DNA from: Pigmentiphaga aceris
GTDB taxonomy: Bacteria; Pseudomonadota; Gammaproteobacteria; Burkholderiales; Burkholderiaceae_B
Length of the DNA stretch: 64,000 nt
Assembly (NCBI RefSeq): GCF_008119665.1
Contig: NZ_CP043046.1
Coordinates: 5,084,001-5,148,000 of the forward strand
Direction: 5' to 3'
Below, piece by piece: positions 26,228 to 34,618 of the stretch (its first letter is position 1; the number at the start of each line of letters is the position of its first letter). The notes under the pieces were generated by a model. The model did no database searches. It was given only the letters and a program-made list of their open reading frames with translations, and was not told the DNA's origin. A program made the translations under genes and the position numbers.

Positions 26228-26892
26228 AACCCAACGACCGCGGCCAAGCCGCTGGTGTCCTTGACTTCGGTGTACTGATAGAAGGGGTTGGCAGGTTCGT
26301 GCCCGCGATTGACCCACACCTTGTTCTTGATTCCCAGGTCATAGGCCGACATCAGGTCGTAACGCAGGCTGGAAGACACATGCAGAATGTCTTCAGGACC
26401 GCAGCCCAGGGAATCCAGCATGAATTCGAATGCCCGATAGCGTGGCTTGTAGACCTGGGCCTGCTGGGCGGTGAACACCTTGAAGAACGGCGCGCCCAAC
26501 TTCTCTACGTTATGGCCGATCTGTTCGTCAGCCGCGTTGGAGAAGATCACGAGCGGGAATTCCTTGGCGATCGCCGACAACCCGGCAGGTACGTCTGCAT
26601 GGGGTCCCCAGGTGGGCACCGCACGGTAGATGGCCATGCCGTCGGATTCGATGTAATCCACGCCCCACTTCCGGCAGGTACGTTCAACCGCATTGCAGAC
26701 CACTTCGTGAAACGGTTTCCAGGCACCAAGCACCTCGTCCAGGCGATAACCTCGAAAACTCTCGATAAAGCCAGGCATGTCGCCATCGCTTACCTTGCCC
26801 TGATATTGACGGCGGGCTGCGCCAGCCATATCAAAGTTGGTCAGCGTGCCGTAGCAGTCGAAAGTGATGTACTTCGGTTTGAAGATCGCCAT
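26224..26892 (-). CDS. HAD-superfamily hydrolase, haloacid dehalogenase type II-like
   Basis: A 222-residue HAD protein. Motif I is TFDCYGTLTNFD (nucleophile Asp12), motif II SNAA (about residue 118), motif III Lys in VYKPRYRAFEF, and motif IV-type residues in HVSSSLRYDLMSAYD. The D-x-YGTL form of motif I is that of L-2-haloacid dehalogenases, but many such proteins act on other substrates. The operon setting, between an aldehyde dehydrogenase and an amine oxidase with a 4-base overlap to the latter, suggests a role in the same catabolic route. True dehalogenase activity is not implied by the motifs alone. Confidence 0.85.
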   Translation of the reverse strand: MAIFKPKYITFDCYGTLTNFDMAGAARRQYQGKVSDGDMPGFIESFRGYRLDEVLGAWKPFHEVVCNAVERTCRKWGVDYIESDGMAIYRAVPTWGPHADVPAGLSAIAKEFPLVIFSNAADEQIGHNVEKLGAPFFKVFTAQQAQVYKPRYRAFEFMLDSLGCGPEDILHVSSSLRYDLMSAYDLGIKNKVWVNRGHEPANPFYQYTEVKDTSGLAAVVGL

Positions 26893-26949
26893 GGAATTGC
26901 CTTGGAAATAGTAGTCGGGTAGATGGCCATGCGGCCTGGATGCTTGATG

Positions 26950-28416
26950 CTAGAAATCGACCAGAACGCTTTTGTATCGGAGGTTGGCTTCGAAGGCCTG
27001 ACGGCCCAGATCCTTGCCCAGGCCAGACCCCTTGAACCCGCCTGTCGGCAAGATGAAGTCCCATGTCCGGCCAAAGCGGTTGATCCACACGGTGCCTGCC
27101 TGAATGCGTCGCGTCGCGCGCAAAGCCCGACCGATATCCTGCGTATGCACACCCGCAGCCAAGCCATATGTCGGGTGGTCCGCCAGCAGAAGCCCCTCTT
27201 CTTCTTCATCAAATGTCTGCACGGTGAGCACCGGGCCGAAAATCTCTTCGCGCACCGCTTCCATGCCGCCGTTCACGTCGGCAAGCAAAGTCGGTCGGTA
27301 GAAATAGCCCCCCACATCGGTCTGGAAGAAATCTCCCCCACACAGGGCAGTCGCACCTTGCTCCACTGACAAGCGGACGCTTGCGTGCACCTTGTTCGCT
27401 TGCCGCTCGTTGATCAGCGGAGCGAAATTCGTTGCCTCGCGCCACGTGGCACCCGGCTTGAAGTGGGACACCTGCGCCACGATTTCATTGACGAGCCGCT
27501 CGGCGATGCCACGCTGCACGATCAGACGGGTGCCTGACACACAAGCCTGACCCGCGTTCGAGGTAAAGCCTTTGACGATGCGGCTGGCGACTGCAGCGAT
27601 GTCGCCGGCGTCGTCATAGACCAGCTGCGGACTTTTGCCGCCCAGTTCCAGCGTGACAGGCTTGGTGCCGTGGCGCGCCGACTCGCTCATGATGGCGGCA
27701 CCGGTCATGGTCGATCCGGTGAACGATATTTTTCGGATGAGTGGATGCCGTACCAGGGCTGCCCCAGCTTCGCTACCACGGCCTTGAACAATATTGAACA
27801 GGCCTGGAGGCAGTCCCGCTTCCACCGCGAGTTCAGCAAAGCGTATGACCGAGAACGGCGTCAGCTCAGACGGTTTGAGCACGATGGCATTGCCGGCGGC
27901 CAGTGCGGGACCGCACTTCCACGAAGCCATGGAGAGCGGAAAATTCCACGGCGCGATGGCACCAACCACGCCGTAAGGCTCCGACAGCACCAGCCCTAGA
28001 CTATCGCTTTTGGTAGGCACCGCATCGCCACCGAACTTGTCTGCGCATTCTGCGAAGAAGCGGATGCACTCGGATGTGAACGGCAGGTCGAAGCCATGCG
28101 CGTCCTTGACAGGTCGGGTCGATCCAAGTGCTTCGAGCTGCGCCAATTCACCGACGTGAGCGTCAAGCAGATCTGCCCAGCGATGCAGCACGCGTGCTCG
28201 ATCACGCGGCGAGCAAGTCCCCCACCCGCTTGTCTTCCAGGCCTCATGCGCGTTGGTCACGGCATGGTCCACCACGGCGTCCGTGCCGTCTGGGATACCG
28301 CCCATGATCTGGCCGTCGGACGGCCGCAGCACATCGATCATTGCCCCACCACCGATCACACGGCCACCGATGAAATGCCCCGTGGAAAATCTAATGTTTT
28401 CGGGCTCGAAATTCAT
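26950..28416 (-). CDS. NAD(P)-dependent aldehyde dehydrogenase
   Basis: A 488-residue aldehyde dehydrogenase. The start is set at the ATG at 28416 because AGGAG lies 9 bases before it; the ATG at 28425 is immediately adjacent to that site and so is unlikely to be used. The catalytic Glu is in LELGGKSPQLV and the catalytic Cys in NAGQACVSGTRL. Other family segments are APWNFPLSMASWKCGPALAAGN and the cofactor loop FTGSTMTGAAIM. It is the first gene of an operon with the HAD and PuuB-like genes, and probably oxidises the aldehyde released by amine oxidation. Its promoter shares the element found before hyuA. Confidence 0.92.
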   Translation of the reverse strand: MNFEPENIRFSTGHFIGGRVIGGGAMIDVLRPSDGQIMGGIPDGTDAVVDHAVTNAHEAWKTSGWGTCSPRDRARVLHRWADLLDAHVGELAQLEALGSTRPVKDAHGFDLPFTSECIRFFAECADKFGGDAVPTKSDSLGLVLSEPYGVVGAIAPWNFPLSMASWKCGPALAAGNAIVLKPSELTPFSVIRFAELAVEAGLPPGLFNIVQGRGSEAGAALVRHPLIRKISFTGSTMTGAAIMSESARHGTKPVTLELGGKSPQLVYDDAGDIAAVASRIVKGFTSNAGQACVSGTRLIVQRGIAERLVNEIVAQVSHFKPGATWREATNFAPLINERQANKVHASVRLSVEQGATALCGGDFFQTDVGGYFYRPTLLADVNGGMEAVREEIFGPVLTVQTFDEEEEGLLLADHPTYGLAAGVHTQDIGRALRATRRIQAGTVWINRFGRTWDFILPTGGFKGSGLGKDLGRQAFEANLRYKSVLVDF

Positions 28417-28504
28417 CGCTTCCATCTCCTGTCAGGGGGTCTTGACGATGCTGGTAGTGGCTCCACAGGGCGGCTCACAGGTGCCAGATCAGCTAATGCG
28501 AGAA

Positions 28505-28533
28505 ATTCTAAGGAAGTCTTAGCCATATGACTA
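28505..28533 (-). promoter_or_regulatory. Predicted sigma70 promoter of the aldehyde dehydrogenase operon
   Basis: On the minus strand: -35 TAGTCA (28533-28528), a 17-base spacer, -10 TAGAAT (28510-28505). It has the same spacing and the same overlap with CATATG as the hyuA promoter. The start of transcription would be near 28498. Confidence 0.55.
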
Positions 28534-28569
28534 ATTCCCATGTACTTTGACGGTATGCATTTTTGATAT
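28524..28569. promoter_or_regulatory. Putative LysR operator, second copy of the shared 46-bp element
   Basis: CATATGAC at 28524-28531 and TTTTGATAT at 28561-28569 are 37 bases apart, exactly as in 19621-19666. The element lies between the divergent aldehyde dehydrogenase and LysR genes and runs into the ATG of the LysR gene, which would allow autoregulation. Confidence 0.55.
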
Positions 28570-29479
28570 GAGCAAATTGATGCTGAACTTCCGCCAAGTA
28601 GAGGCTTTCCGTGCTGTCATGCTGTCGCTTTCGATGACGCAGGCCGCCAAGGAATTACACACCTCGCAGCCAAACATCAGCCGCGTCATTGGTTCGCTGG
28701 AACGGCGCATTGGCTTCAAGCTCTTCGAGCGGCATGCAGGAAAACTGGTGCCCACGCTTGAGGGACAAGTGTTCTTTCGTGACGTAGAGCAGACCTTCGC
28801 CGGACTGCGCGGCCTTGAAGACACCGCGAATGTCATTCGCAAGCGCGGAGCAGGCCGCCTACGGGTGGCATCGGTCCCTTCCATGGCGATTGTGCTCGCG
28901 CCTGAAGCGATCAGTCGATTTGCGCAGGCTTATCCTGACGTCGATGTCACGCTGCAGGTGACCGATTCCGTGACGGTTTGCCAATGGGTGACTACGGGGT
29001 ATGCAGACGTCGGCATTGCATCGGAAATATTCAACAGCACGAGCATCGAGCATGAAATCGTGCAAAAAAATATTGGCGTTTGCATCACGCATCCAAGCCA
29101 TCGACTTGCCACCATTGACCGAGCGGTTATACCAGCCGACCTGGCAGGAGAAAAATTTCTGTCTTTGCGGTCCAGCGATGTCATGCGAAAAAAAATCGAT
29201 GCTGCGTGCCTGGTAGATGGCATGGAAAAACGCATCTTGGCTTACGAATCGCACTTCTCGGCCGCCATCTGCCACATGGTCTCTTGCGGCATGGGTGTCA
29301 GCGTGGCAAACCCTCTCATCGCGCGCAACTACGCCGGACGAATTGCGGTGATGCCCTTCGCACCGAGCATCGAATTTCAGACTTACTTGGTATATCCGTT
29401 GAACAGCCCGTTGAATATGCTGGCCAGGGCATTTGCAGATGCAGTGCGCGCACACATTGCAGAACCAGGCTCATATTAA
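28568..29479 (+). CDS. LysR-type transcriptional regulator of the catabolic region
   Basis: A 303-residue LysR protein. The winged helix-turn-helix is in residues 5-65 (FRQVEAFRAVMLSLSMTQAA then TSQPNISRVIGSLE). The ligand-binding half has RLRVASVPSMAIVLAPEAI near 95. Three starts are possible (TTG 28547, ATG 28568, ATG 28580); none has a strong ribosome site, so the exact N-terminus is uncertain. It is divergent from the aldehyde dehydrogenase operon and overlaps the shared 46-bp element. I infer that it controls both that operon and the hydantoinase operon 9 kb away. It appears more AT-rich than the surrounding genes. Confidence 0.9.
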   Translation: MSKLMLNFRQVEAFRAVMLSLSMTQAAKELHTSQPNISRVIGSLERRIGFKLFERHAGKLVPTLEGQVFFRDVEQTFAGLRGLEDTANVIRKRGAGRLRVASVPSMAIVLAPEAISRFAQAYPDVDVTLQVTDSVTVCQWVTTGYADVGIASEIFNSTSIEHEIVQKNIGVCITHPSHRLATIDRAVIPADLAGEKFLSLRSSDVMRKKIDAACLVDGMEKRILAYESHFSAAICHMVSCGMGVSVANPLIARNYAGRIAVMPFAPSIEFQTYLVYPLNSPLNMLARAFADAVRAHIAEPGSY

Positions 29480-29481
29480 AA
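29471..29481. promoter_or_regulatory. Possible half-site before the cupin gene
   Basis: TCATATTAAAA here is identical to 19689-19699 in the hyuA operator, and CATATTAAAA differs by one base from the reverse complement of TTTTGATATG in the 28524 element. It overlaps the LysR stop codon. Confidence 0.3.
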
Positions 29482-29686
29482 ACGCATGGAGGTGCGATAA
29501 AAGCTTATTTGACTGCATCGCCAGCCAAACTTAGTCTTTCGTTGTGCAGCGCGGGCAGCAATGGGCTGCGCTACGCACCTCGCCAAATTCCCGATTCTCG
29601 ATCTGCAGATTCAAGATGCTGCAGCGACCCTGCTCGCCTCGAACCAGATACGCGATTTCCTCAACGATCAGACGCCAAGAGATTAC

Positions 29687-30049
29687 ATGCCCGTTACCGT
29701 GCTATCCCAGACATCGACTGTTGCCTTGCCAGAGGATGGGCCGCTGCTCGCATCGCTTACCGATCCGGCAAGCCGGACGGGAACGCTGCATATTCCTCTG
29801 GAAGGCGCTGGCGATAATCGAACTGGTGTATGGGAATGCACGCCGGGCCGCTTCGCCCGCCAGCTGAAAAACGCCGAGCTGATGCATATTGTGGCAGGTT
29901 CTTGCACGTTTACCCCCGAGGGCGGTGAGCCGCATGCAATCAGTGCAGGCGATACCTTGTTTTTCCCGGCTCATACACGTGGCATGTGGGAAATACATCA
30001 AACGCTGCGCAAAGTCTTTGTGGTGTTTGCGGATATTCCTGAGCAGTGA
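29687..30049 (+). CDS. Cupin-domain protein (Cupin_3/DUF861 type)
   Basis: A 120-residue single-cupin protein if started at the ATG at 29687, which fits the usual family length; an in-frame ATG at 29561 would add 42 residues of uncertain value. The family pattern is clear: GVWECTPGRFARQ, then SCTFTPEGGEPHAISAGDTLFFP, then GMWEIHQTLRKVFVVF. Small proteins of this type are often linked to PuuB-like oxidoreductase and class III aminotransferase genes. The biochemical role is not known; metal binding through the few His/Glu residues is possible. It lies between the LysR gene and the aminotransferase gene. Confidence 0.75.
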   Translation: MPVTVLSQTSTVALPEDGPLLASLTDPASRTGTLHIPLEGAGDNRTGVWECTPGRFARQLKNAELMHIVAGSCTFTPEGGEPHAISAGDTLFFPAHTRGMWEIHQTLRKVFVVFADIPEQ

Positions 30050-30151
30050 TTCGGAAAATCTCGCTGCGGAAATGTCTGCAGCCTGAAAGCCAGCGAATAC
30101 AACGCACCAACACCACACCCCACGCATCAGCATTCACGAGGTATTACCGCC

Positions 30152-31438
30152 ATGTCAGGCATCAACCAGTCGCATATTGACGCTCGCAGCACCCATGTTC
30201 CCCACGGCGTGGTTACCGCCCACCCGATTTTTGTCGATAAAGCGCAAGGCTCCCTTGTCTGGGACATGGAAGGTCGGCGCTATATCGACTTCGTGGGCGG
30301 CATCGGTGTGCTGAACGTCGGCCATAATCACCCCAAGGTGGTTCAGGCGGTGACGAATCAGCTTGGCCGCGTTTCTCATGCAGCATTTCAGGTTGCAGGG
30401 TATGACGTGTATGTCAATCTGGCCGCCAAACTGAACAAGATGATCGGCGGCGACGACCCGTTCAAGACCTTGCTGGTCACCACAGGTGCCGAAGCTGTCG
30501 AAAACGCCGTCAAGATTGCGCGTGCATATCGGAAAGTTCCGGGCATCATCGCTTTCCGGGGCGGTTTTCATGGCCGTACCCTGCTTGGTTCATCGCTCAC
30601 GGGTTTCAGCGCGCCGTACAAACAGAACTTCGGCCCGTTCGCGAGCGAGGTCTATCACACGTCCTACCCGGACAGCTACCGGGGAATCTCCAGCGACGAT
30701 GCGATTCGCGCGCTGAACGACCTCTTCGCTACACAGATTCTGCCCGAGCGGGTTGCTGCCATCATCATCGAACCAATTCAAGGCGATGGTGGATTCCTGC
30801 CGGCCGGCCGCGAATTCCTGCAAGCATTGCGCGCTTTGGCTACCCAACACGGCATTTTGCTGATCGCCGACGAAATCCAGGCGGGCTTCGGCCGCACCGG
30901 AGAGATGTTTGGCTTTCAGCATGCTGGTATCAAGCCTGATCTCGTTACCGTGGCAAAAAGCTTGGCGGGCGGACTTCCGCTCGCAGGCGTGGTCGGTCGC
31001 ACAGAGGTCATGGATGCGCCCGCCCCCGGCGGTCTGGGCGGCACCTACTCGGGCAATCCGCTGGCTTGCGCGGCAGCCTTGGCAGTGCTGGAAATCTTCG
31101 AAGAAGAAGACCTGCTTGCGCAAGGGCGAGCCCTCGGCAAGCTGCTTGGCGCAGGCTTGCACAAGTTGGCCGAATGCTTCCCCGAGATTGGAACCGTGCG
31201 CGGCGAAGGTGCCATGCTCGCGTTGGAATTCGTCAGCGAAGGCGACCCTTTCAAGCCCGATGCTGCGTTCGCACAGGCAGTCATCGATGAATGTCGCGCC
31301 GAGGGCCTGTTGGTCATCAAGTGCGGTCTTCACCGCAACACGGTGCGTTTGCTGGCACCGCTCAACACATCAGCGGAGATTGCACACGAAGCACTGAGCA
31401 TTCTGCACGGCGCAATCACTCGCGCACAGCGGCGTTGA
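30152..31438 (+). CDS. gabT: Class III aminotransferase, 4-aminobutyrate transaminase type
   Basis: A 428-residue PLP-dependent class III transaminase at the normal GabT length. The PLP lysine is in VTVAKSLAGGLPL (Lys near residue 269), preceded by LLIADEIQAGFGRTG, whose Asp contacts the pyridine nitrogen. GGFHGRTLLGSSLTG and GGTYSGNPLACAAAL are further family marks. It moves the amino group from an omega-amino acid, such as 4-aminobutyrate, to 2-oxoglutarate. In this region it would process an amine left after oxidation or hydrolysis. The exact donor could be another omega-amine. Confidence 0.88.
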   Translation: MSGINQSHIDARSTHVPHGVVTAHPIFVDKAQGSLVWDMEGRRYIDFVGGIGVLNVGHNHPKVVQAVTNQLGRVSHAAFQVAGYDVYVNLAAKLNKMIGGDDPFKTLLVTTGAEAVENAVKIARAYRKVPGIIAFRGGFHGRTLLGSSLTGFSAPYKQNFGPFASEVYHTSYPDSYRGISSDDAIRALNDLFATQILPERVAAIIIEPIQGDGGFLPAGREFLQALRALATQHGILLIADEIQAGFGRTGEMFGFQHAGIKPDLVTVAKSLAGGLPLAGVVGRTEVMDAPAPGGLGGTYSGNPLACAAALAVLEIFEEEDLLAQGRALGKLLGAGLHKLAECFPEIGTVRGEGAMLALEFVSEGDPFKPDAAFAQAVIDECRAEGLLVIKCGLHRNTVRLLAPLNTSAEIAHEALSILHGAITRAQRR

Positions 31439-31512
31439 CAGTCAAACGCATCAACGACTGGCGACTATCCGTGTGATGTTGAACGGCCACATTTTTTCAT
31501 GAGGCCCATGTC

Positions 31513-32469
31513 TCAATACCCCTGTGCCGGATCAATCACATGATCCGGTGACTCACCTGCCGACACGCGCAGAATATTGACGGCGATCTGCTCTGCAGAC
31601 GACGCAGGCAATGCCACCGACGCCAAATGTGGGGTGATGAGCACGTTCGGCAAACGCCACAGCGGGTCATCAGCAGGCAAGGGCTCAGGCGTGAACGCAT
31701 CCAGCGTGGCGGAACCGATATGGCCAGACGTCAGTAGTTCGGTCAGGGCCTGCTGATCGACCAATTCACCTCGGGCCACATTGATGAATGCAGCGCCCGG
31801 GCGCATCTTCATGAGCCGCGTGCGATCCAGAATCTGTCTGGTCTGTGGCGTGAGTGGCAGCATCACTACCAGAATGTCAGCCTGGCCGATTGCCGCATCC
31901 AGCGTGTCCATGCCTGACACACTGTGCACCCCATCGATCTGCTTGGGCTTGCGCGACCACCCCGTCACCTTGAAACCCTGGCGCTGTACTTCGAATGCAG
32001 CCTTGGCACCTAACTGCCCCAAGCCCAGCACCGTGACAGATACGTCCTCGGGCGAACGCGGGTGCCTGTACGCCCACGTCGCTTCGCGCTGGGATTGTTC
32101 GAAATGCGGAATATCGCGTGCATGTCGCAGCACGGCGAACAGCACGTACCCCGCCATCATGCGTGCCATCTGCGGATCGGTCAGCCGTGTGATGGGAATC
32201 CCTGCCGGCAGGTCGGTGCGATGCAGCAAGGAATCGACACCTGCGCCCAGGTTGATGATCAGGCGCAGATTTTTCATCGCATCGAAGAAACCCACAGGCG
32301 GTTTCCAGACCAGCGCGTAATGAACATCTTCGGGCCGTTCGACGGCGCTGGAATGCACCACGTTCAGGTGTGGCAACTGCGCCTGAAGCGCACGTTTCCA
32401 CGTATCAAAGTCATCGAACTTGCTGTAGAAAACCAGCGTGCCGGAAGGAAGGCGATCAGCGTCGGTCAT
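31513..32469 (-). CDS. D-2-hydroxyacid dehydrogenase, GhrA-like (glyoxylate/hydroxypyruvate reductase)
   Basis: A 318-residue NAD(P)-dependent enzyme; the ATG at 32469 is preferred over a TTG 15 bases upstream. The nucleotide-binding motif is VLGLGQLGAKAAFEVQRQGF. Catalytic residues are Arg in NVARGELVD, Glu in DAFTPEPLP and His in ITPHLASVA. The early NLGAGVDSLL segment matches the GhrA branch. It would reduce glyoxylate, hydroxypyruvate or another 2-oxo acid. It is the last gene of a five-gene operon headed by the polyamine-type ABC ATPase, 11 bases after the dehydroquinase-like gene. Confidence 0.88.
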   Translation of the reverse strand: MTDADRLPSGTLVFYSKFDDFDTWKRALQAQLPHLNVVHSSAVERPEDVHYALVWKPPVGFFDAMKNLRLIINLGAGVDSLLHRTDLPAGIPITRLTDPQMARMMAGYVLFAVLRHARDIPHFEQSQREATWAYRHPRSPEDVSVTVLGLGQLGAKAAFEVQRQGFKVTGWSRKPKQIDGVHSVSGMDTLDAAIGQADILVVMLPLTPQTRQILDRTRLMKMRPGAAFINVARGELVDQQALTELLTSGHIGSATLDAFTPEPLPADDPLWRLPNVLITPHLASVALPASSAEQIAVNILRVSAGESPDHVIDPAQGY

Positions 32470-32480
32470 TGGTCTTTGGC

Positions 32481-32951
32481 TCAAGATTGCTTGCGTATCA
32501 GGCGTGCAATGGCATCGATGGCAAGTTCATAACCATCACCACCCAGACCGGCAATCACGCCGTCGGCCACCTTCGAGATATACGAGTGATGGCGGAAGGG
32601 CTCACGCTTCCAGATATTGCTCATGTGCGCTTCGATGATCTTGCCCGGGAAAGACATCAGCGCATCCAGAATCGGGATCGAACTGTAGGTCAGACCGGCT
32701 GCATTGATGATGATGCCGTCGGCCACGCCCCGCCCTTCCTGAATCCAGTCGATCAGTTGCCCTTCCCAGTTCGATTGCAGAAAGCGCAGGTTCACGTTCA
32801 GCGATACGGCTTTCTTTTCGCAGCGTGACTGCAATACCGGAAAGCTGTCGGTACCGTAGTTTTTGTTGGCATCCAGGCCATATAGATTGGCGTTGGGGCC
32901 GTTCAAAAACCAGACCGTGATAGTGGCAGGAGACGTCGAGGTGTCGCTCAT
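32481..32951 (-). CDS. Type II dehydroquinase-like protein with altered active site
   Basis: A 156-residue protein; start at 32951 because GAAGG lies about 9 bases upstream (a TTG at 32957 is less likely). It follows the AroQ plan: FLNGPNANLYG, QSNWEGQLIDWI, INAAGLTYSSI, EAHMSNIWKREPFRHHSY, GVIAGLGGDGYELAI. The lid Tyr (NKNYG) and the catalytic His (EAHMSN) remain. The lid Arg that lies five residues before that Tyr in true dehydroquinases is Asp here, and the conserved Thr-His in the substrate-binding loop is Thr-Tyr. With its catabolic operon context, this is probably a recruited paralogue acting on another hydroxy-acid, not the shikimate enzyme. Confidence 0.8.
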   Translation of the reverse strand: MSDTSTSPATITVWFLNGPNANLYGLDANKNYGTDSFPVLQSRCEKKAVSLNVNLRFLQSNWEGQLIDWIQEGRGVADGIIINAAGLTYSSIPILDALMSFPGKIIEAHMSNIWKREPFRHHSYISKVADGVIAGLGGDGYELAIDAIARLIRKQS

Positions 32952-32953
32952 GT

Positions 32954-33574
32954 TCAACCTTCGTGGGGGCGAGTGGCCCGCATCGCGGGCAGGTCTTGAA
33001 AGGCCGCGTTCCAGCGGGTAGCAGCGGGGTGGCCGGCACGCCAGTTGAGTTCAGGAAAACGGAAGTCCAGGTAACCGAGCGCGCAGCCGATGGTGATCTC
33101 GCCAATGGTCGGGCGGTCTGCCGACAGCTCGGATGCCATGCTGTCGATGGCGTCCAGACTGGCCCCCACCTTGGTCAGCAGCGCCTCACGCCATGTCGGC
33201 CACTGAAACTCGGCAGGCCGCGCGGTCAGCTCGTAACGCGCAAGCAACGCGGCGTCGAGCAACCCGTCACCAAGCGCCTGTTGGGCAAGCGCCGTCCATC
33301 GCGCATCGCCATCGGCAGGAAATAACTGAAGCTCACTTTTCAGGCTGGCCAGGTATTCACAGATCACACGACTGTCGTAAAGCGCTTTGCCGCTTTCCAG
33401 GATCAGCGTGGGCACCTTGGCCAGCGGGTTGTGGGCCGCAATGCGTGTGTCGCGCCGGATGGGATGCGCGGCACTGTCCAGCAATTCGATGTTGTCGCGC
33501 TGTCCGGTCAGATGGGCGCAGACCATGACCTTGCGCACGTAGGGCGAGGTCGGAGCAAACAGGAGTTTCATCAT
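32954..33574 (-). CDS. Glutathione S-transferase
   Basis: A 206-residue two-domain GST. The thioredoxin-like N-terminal domain begins MKLLFAPTSPYVRKVMV, with the Ser/Tyr that activates glutathione in SPYVRK, then the cis-Pro segment KVPTLILESG and the glutathione-binding YDSRVICEYL. The C-terminal helical domain contains the folding motif PTIGEITIGCALGYLDFRF. It sits three bases after the quinone-oxidoreductase gene and its stop lies three bases before the dehydroquinase-like ATG. It may conjugate or isomerise an intermediate in the operon's pathway. Confidence 0.88.
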   Translation of the reverse strand: MMKLLFAPTSPYVRKVMVCAHLTGQRDNIELLDSAAHPIRRDTRIAAHNPLAKVPTLILESGKALYDSRVICEYLASLKSELQLFPADGDARWTALAQQALGDGLLDAALLARYELTARPAEFQWPTWREALLTKVGASLDAIDSMASELSADRPTIGEITIGCALGYLDFRFPELNWRAGHPAATRWNAAFQDLPAMRATRPHEG

Positions 33575-33576
33575 GA

Positions 33577-34605
33577 CTAGGGCACCAGAACAAGTTTTCC
33601 GAACACGCTGCCGCTCTCCAGCATCTCGTGTGATGCCTTGGCATCAGCAAGCGGGAAGGTCGCATGGATGCGCGGACCGACCCGACCGCTTTTCACCAGC
33701 GGCAGCACATGGCGGGCGATGCTTTTTGCCATGCGGGTTTTTTCAAAATGACTTTGCGGACGCATGGTCGATGAATGCAGGCTTATCTGGCGCTGCATCA
33801 AGGTCAGCAATTCGACGTTCACAGCCGAGCCTTGCATGAAGGACAGGCTGACATGGCGACCACCAAATGCCATGGCTTGCAGATTGCGGCGCACGTAATC
33901 CCCGCCCACCACGTCCAGCACGACATCCACGCCCCGGCCTTCCGTGTGGTCCAGGCAGGCTTGCGTGAAGTCGGTAGTGGGCCAGCAGATCGCCAGTTCC
34001 GCACCCGACGCCTGCAAGGCTGGAAACCGCGACTCGTTGGCATCGGTCACGATCACCGTGGCACCCGCCGCGTGCGCCATGCGCGTCGCCAAGGTGCCAA
34101 TGCCACCGCCCGCACCGTGAATCAGCACGGTTTCGCCCATAGCCAGACGACCGAGTTCGAACAGGTTGTGCCAGACCGTGAAGAGCCCCTCCGGCAAGGC
34201 AGCTGCCTCGGTGTCGGACAGGTTGGCAGGAACGTCAAAAGAATGGTCAACGGCGGCCACACACCAGGGGGCATATCCACCGCCCGGCACCAGGCTCATC
34301 AGACGACGACCCAGCAATTGGCGGTCTACGCCCGGGCCACATTTCACGACCTCACCGCACACTTCCAGACCCAACACGTCGGTGACACCAGCGGCAGGTT
34401 TTGCGATGCCCTGGCGTTGCATGATGTCGGGGCGATTGACGCCTGCTGCCAGCACACGCAGCAGCACTTCGCCAGCACCGGGCTCGGGCACGGGGCGCTC
34501 GGCCATTATCAATACGCTGGCGTCACCCGGTTCGCGCGCGATGATGGCGTTCATGGAAGCGGGAACGGAATTCATGGGGCCTGACGCGGCAAGAGCATGG
34601 GACAT
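33577..34605 (-). CDS. Zinc-independent quinone oxidoreductase, PIG3-type MDR
   Basis: A 342-residue medium-chain dehydrogenase/reductase of the quinone oxidoreductase (PIG3) branch; ATG at 34605 preferred to a GTG at 34614. The GroES-like half has AAGVNRPDIMQRQG and the family segment GLEVCGEVV. The cofactor-binding motif is LIHGAGGGIGTLATRMA. Catalytic zinc ligands of alcohol dehydrogenases are absent, as usual for this branch. It reduces quinones or enones with NADPH. It lies 13 bases after the ABC ATPase gene in the same operon. Confidence 0.88.
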   Translation of the reverse strand: MSHALAASGPMNSVPASMNAIIAREPGDASVLIMAERPVPEPGAGEVLLRVLAAGVNRPDIMQRQGIAKPAAGVTDVLGLEVCGEVVKCGPGVDRQLLGRRLMSLVPGGGYAPWCVAAVDHSFDVPANLSDTEAAALPEGLFTVWHNLFELGRLAMGETVLIHGAGGGIGTLATRMAHAAGATVIVTDANESRFPALQASGAELAICWPTTDFTQACLDHTEGRGVDVVLDVVGGDYVRRNLQAMAFGGRHVSLSFMQGSAVNVELLTLMQRQISLHSSTMRPQSHFEKTRMAKSIARHVLPLVKSGRVGPRIHATFPLADAKASHEMLESGSVFGKLVLVP

Positions 34606-34618
34606 GGAATGCACAAAC

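Noticed and set aside
26224..26892. Assigning a true 2-haloacid dehalogenase
   Set aside because: The HAD motifs fit the family but do not prove dehalogenation; no halogenated-compound genes are nearby.
32481..32951. Calling this gene the shikimate-pathway aroQ
   Set aside because: The lid Arg is missing and the gene is embedded in a catabolic operon.
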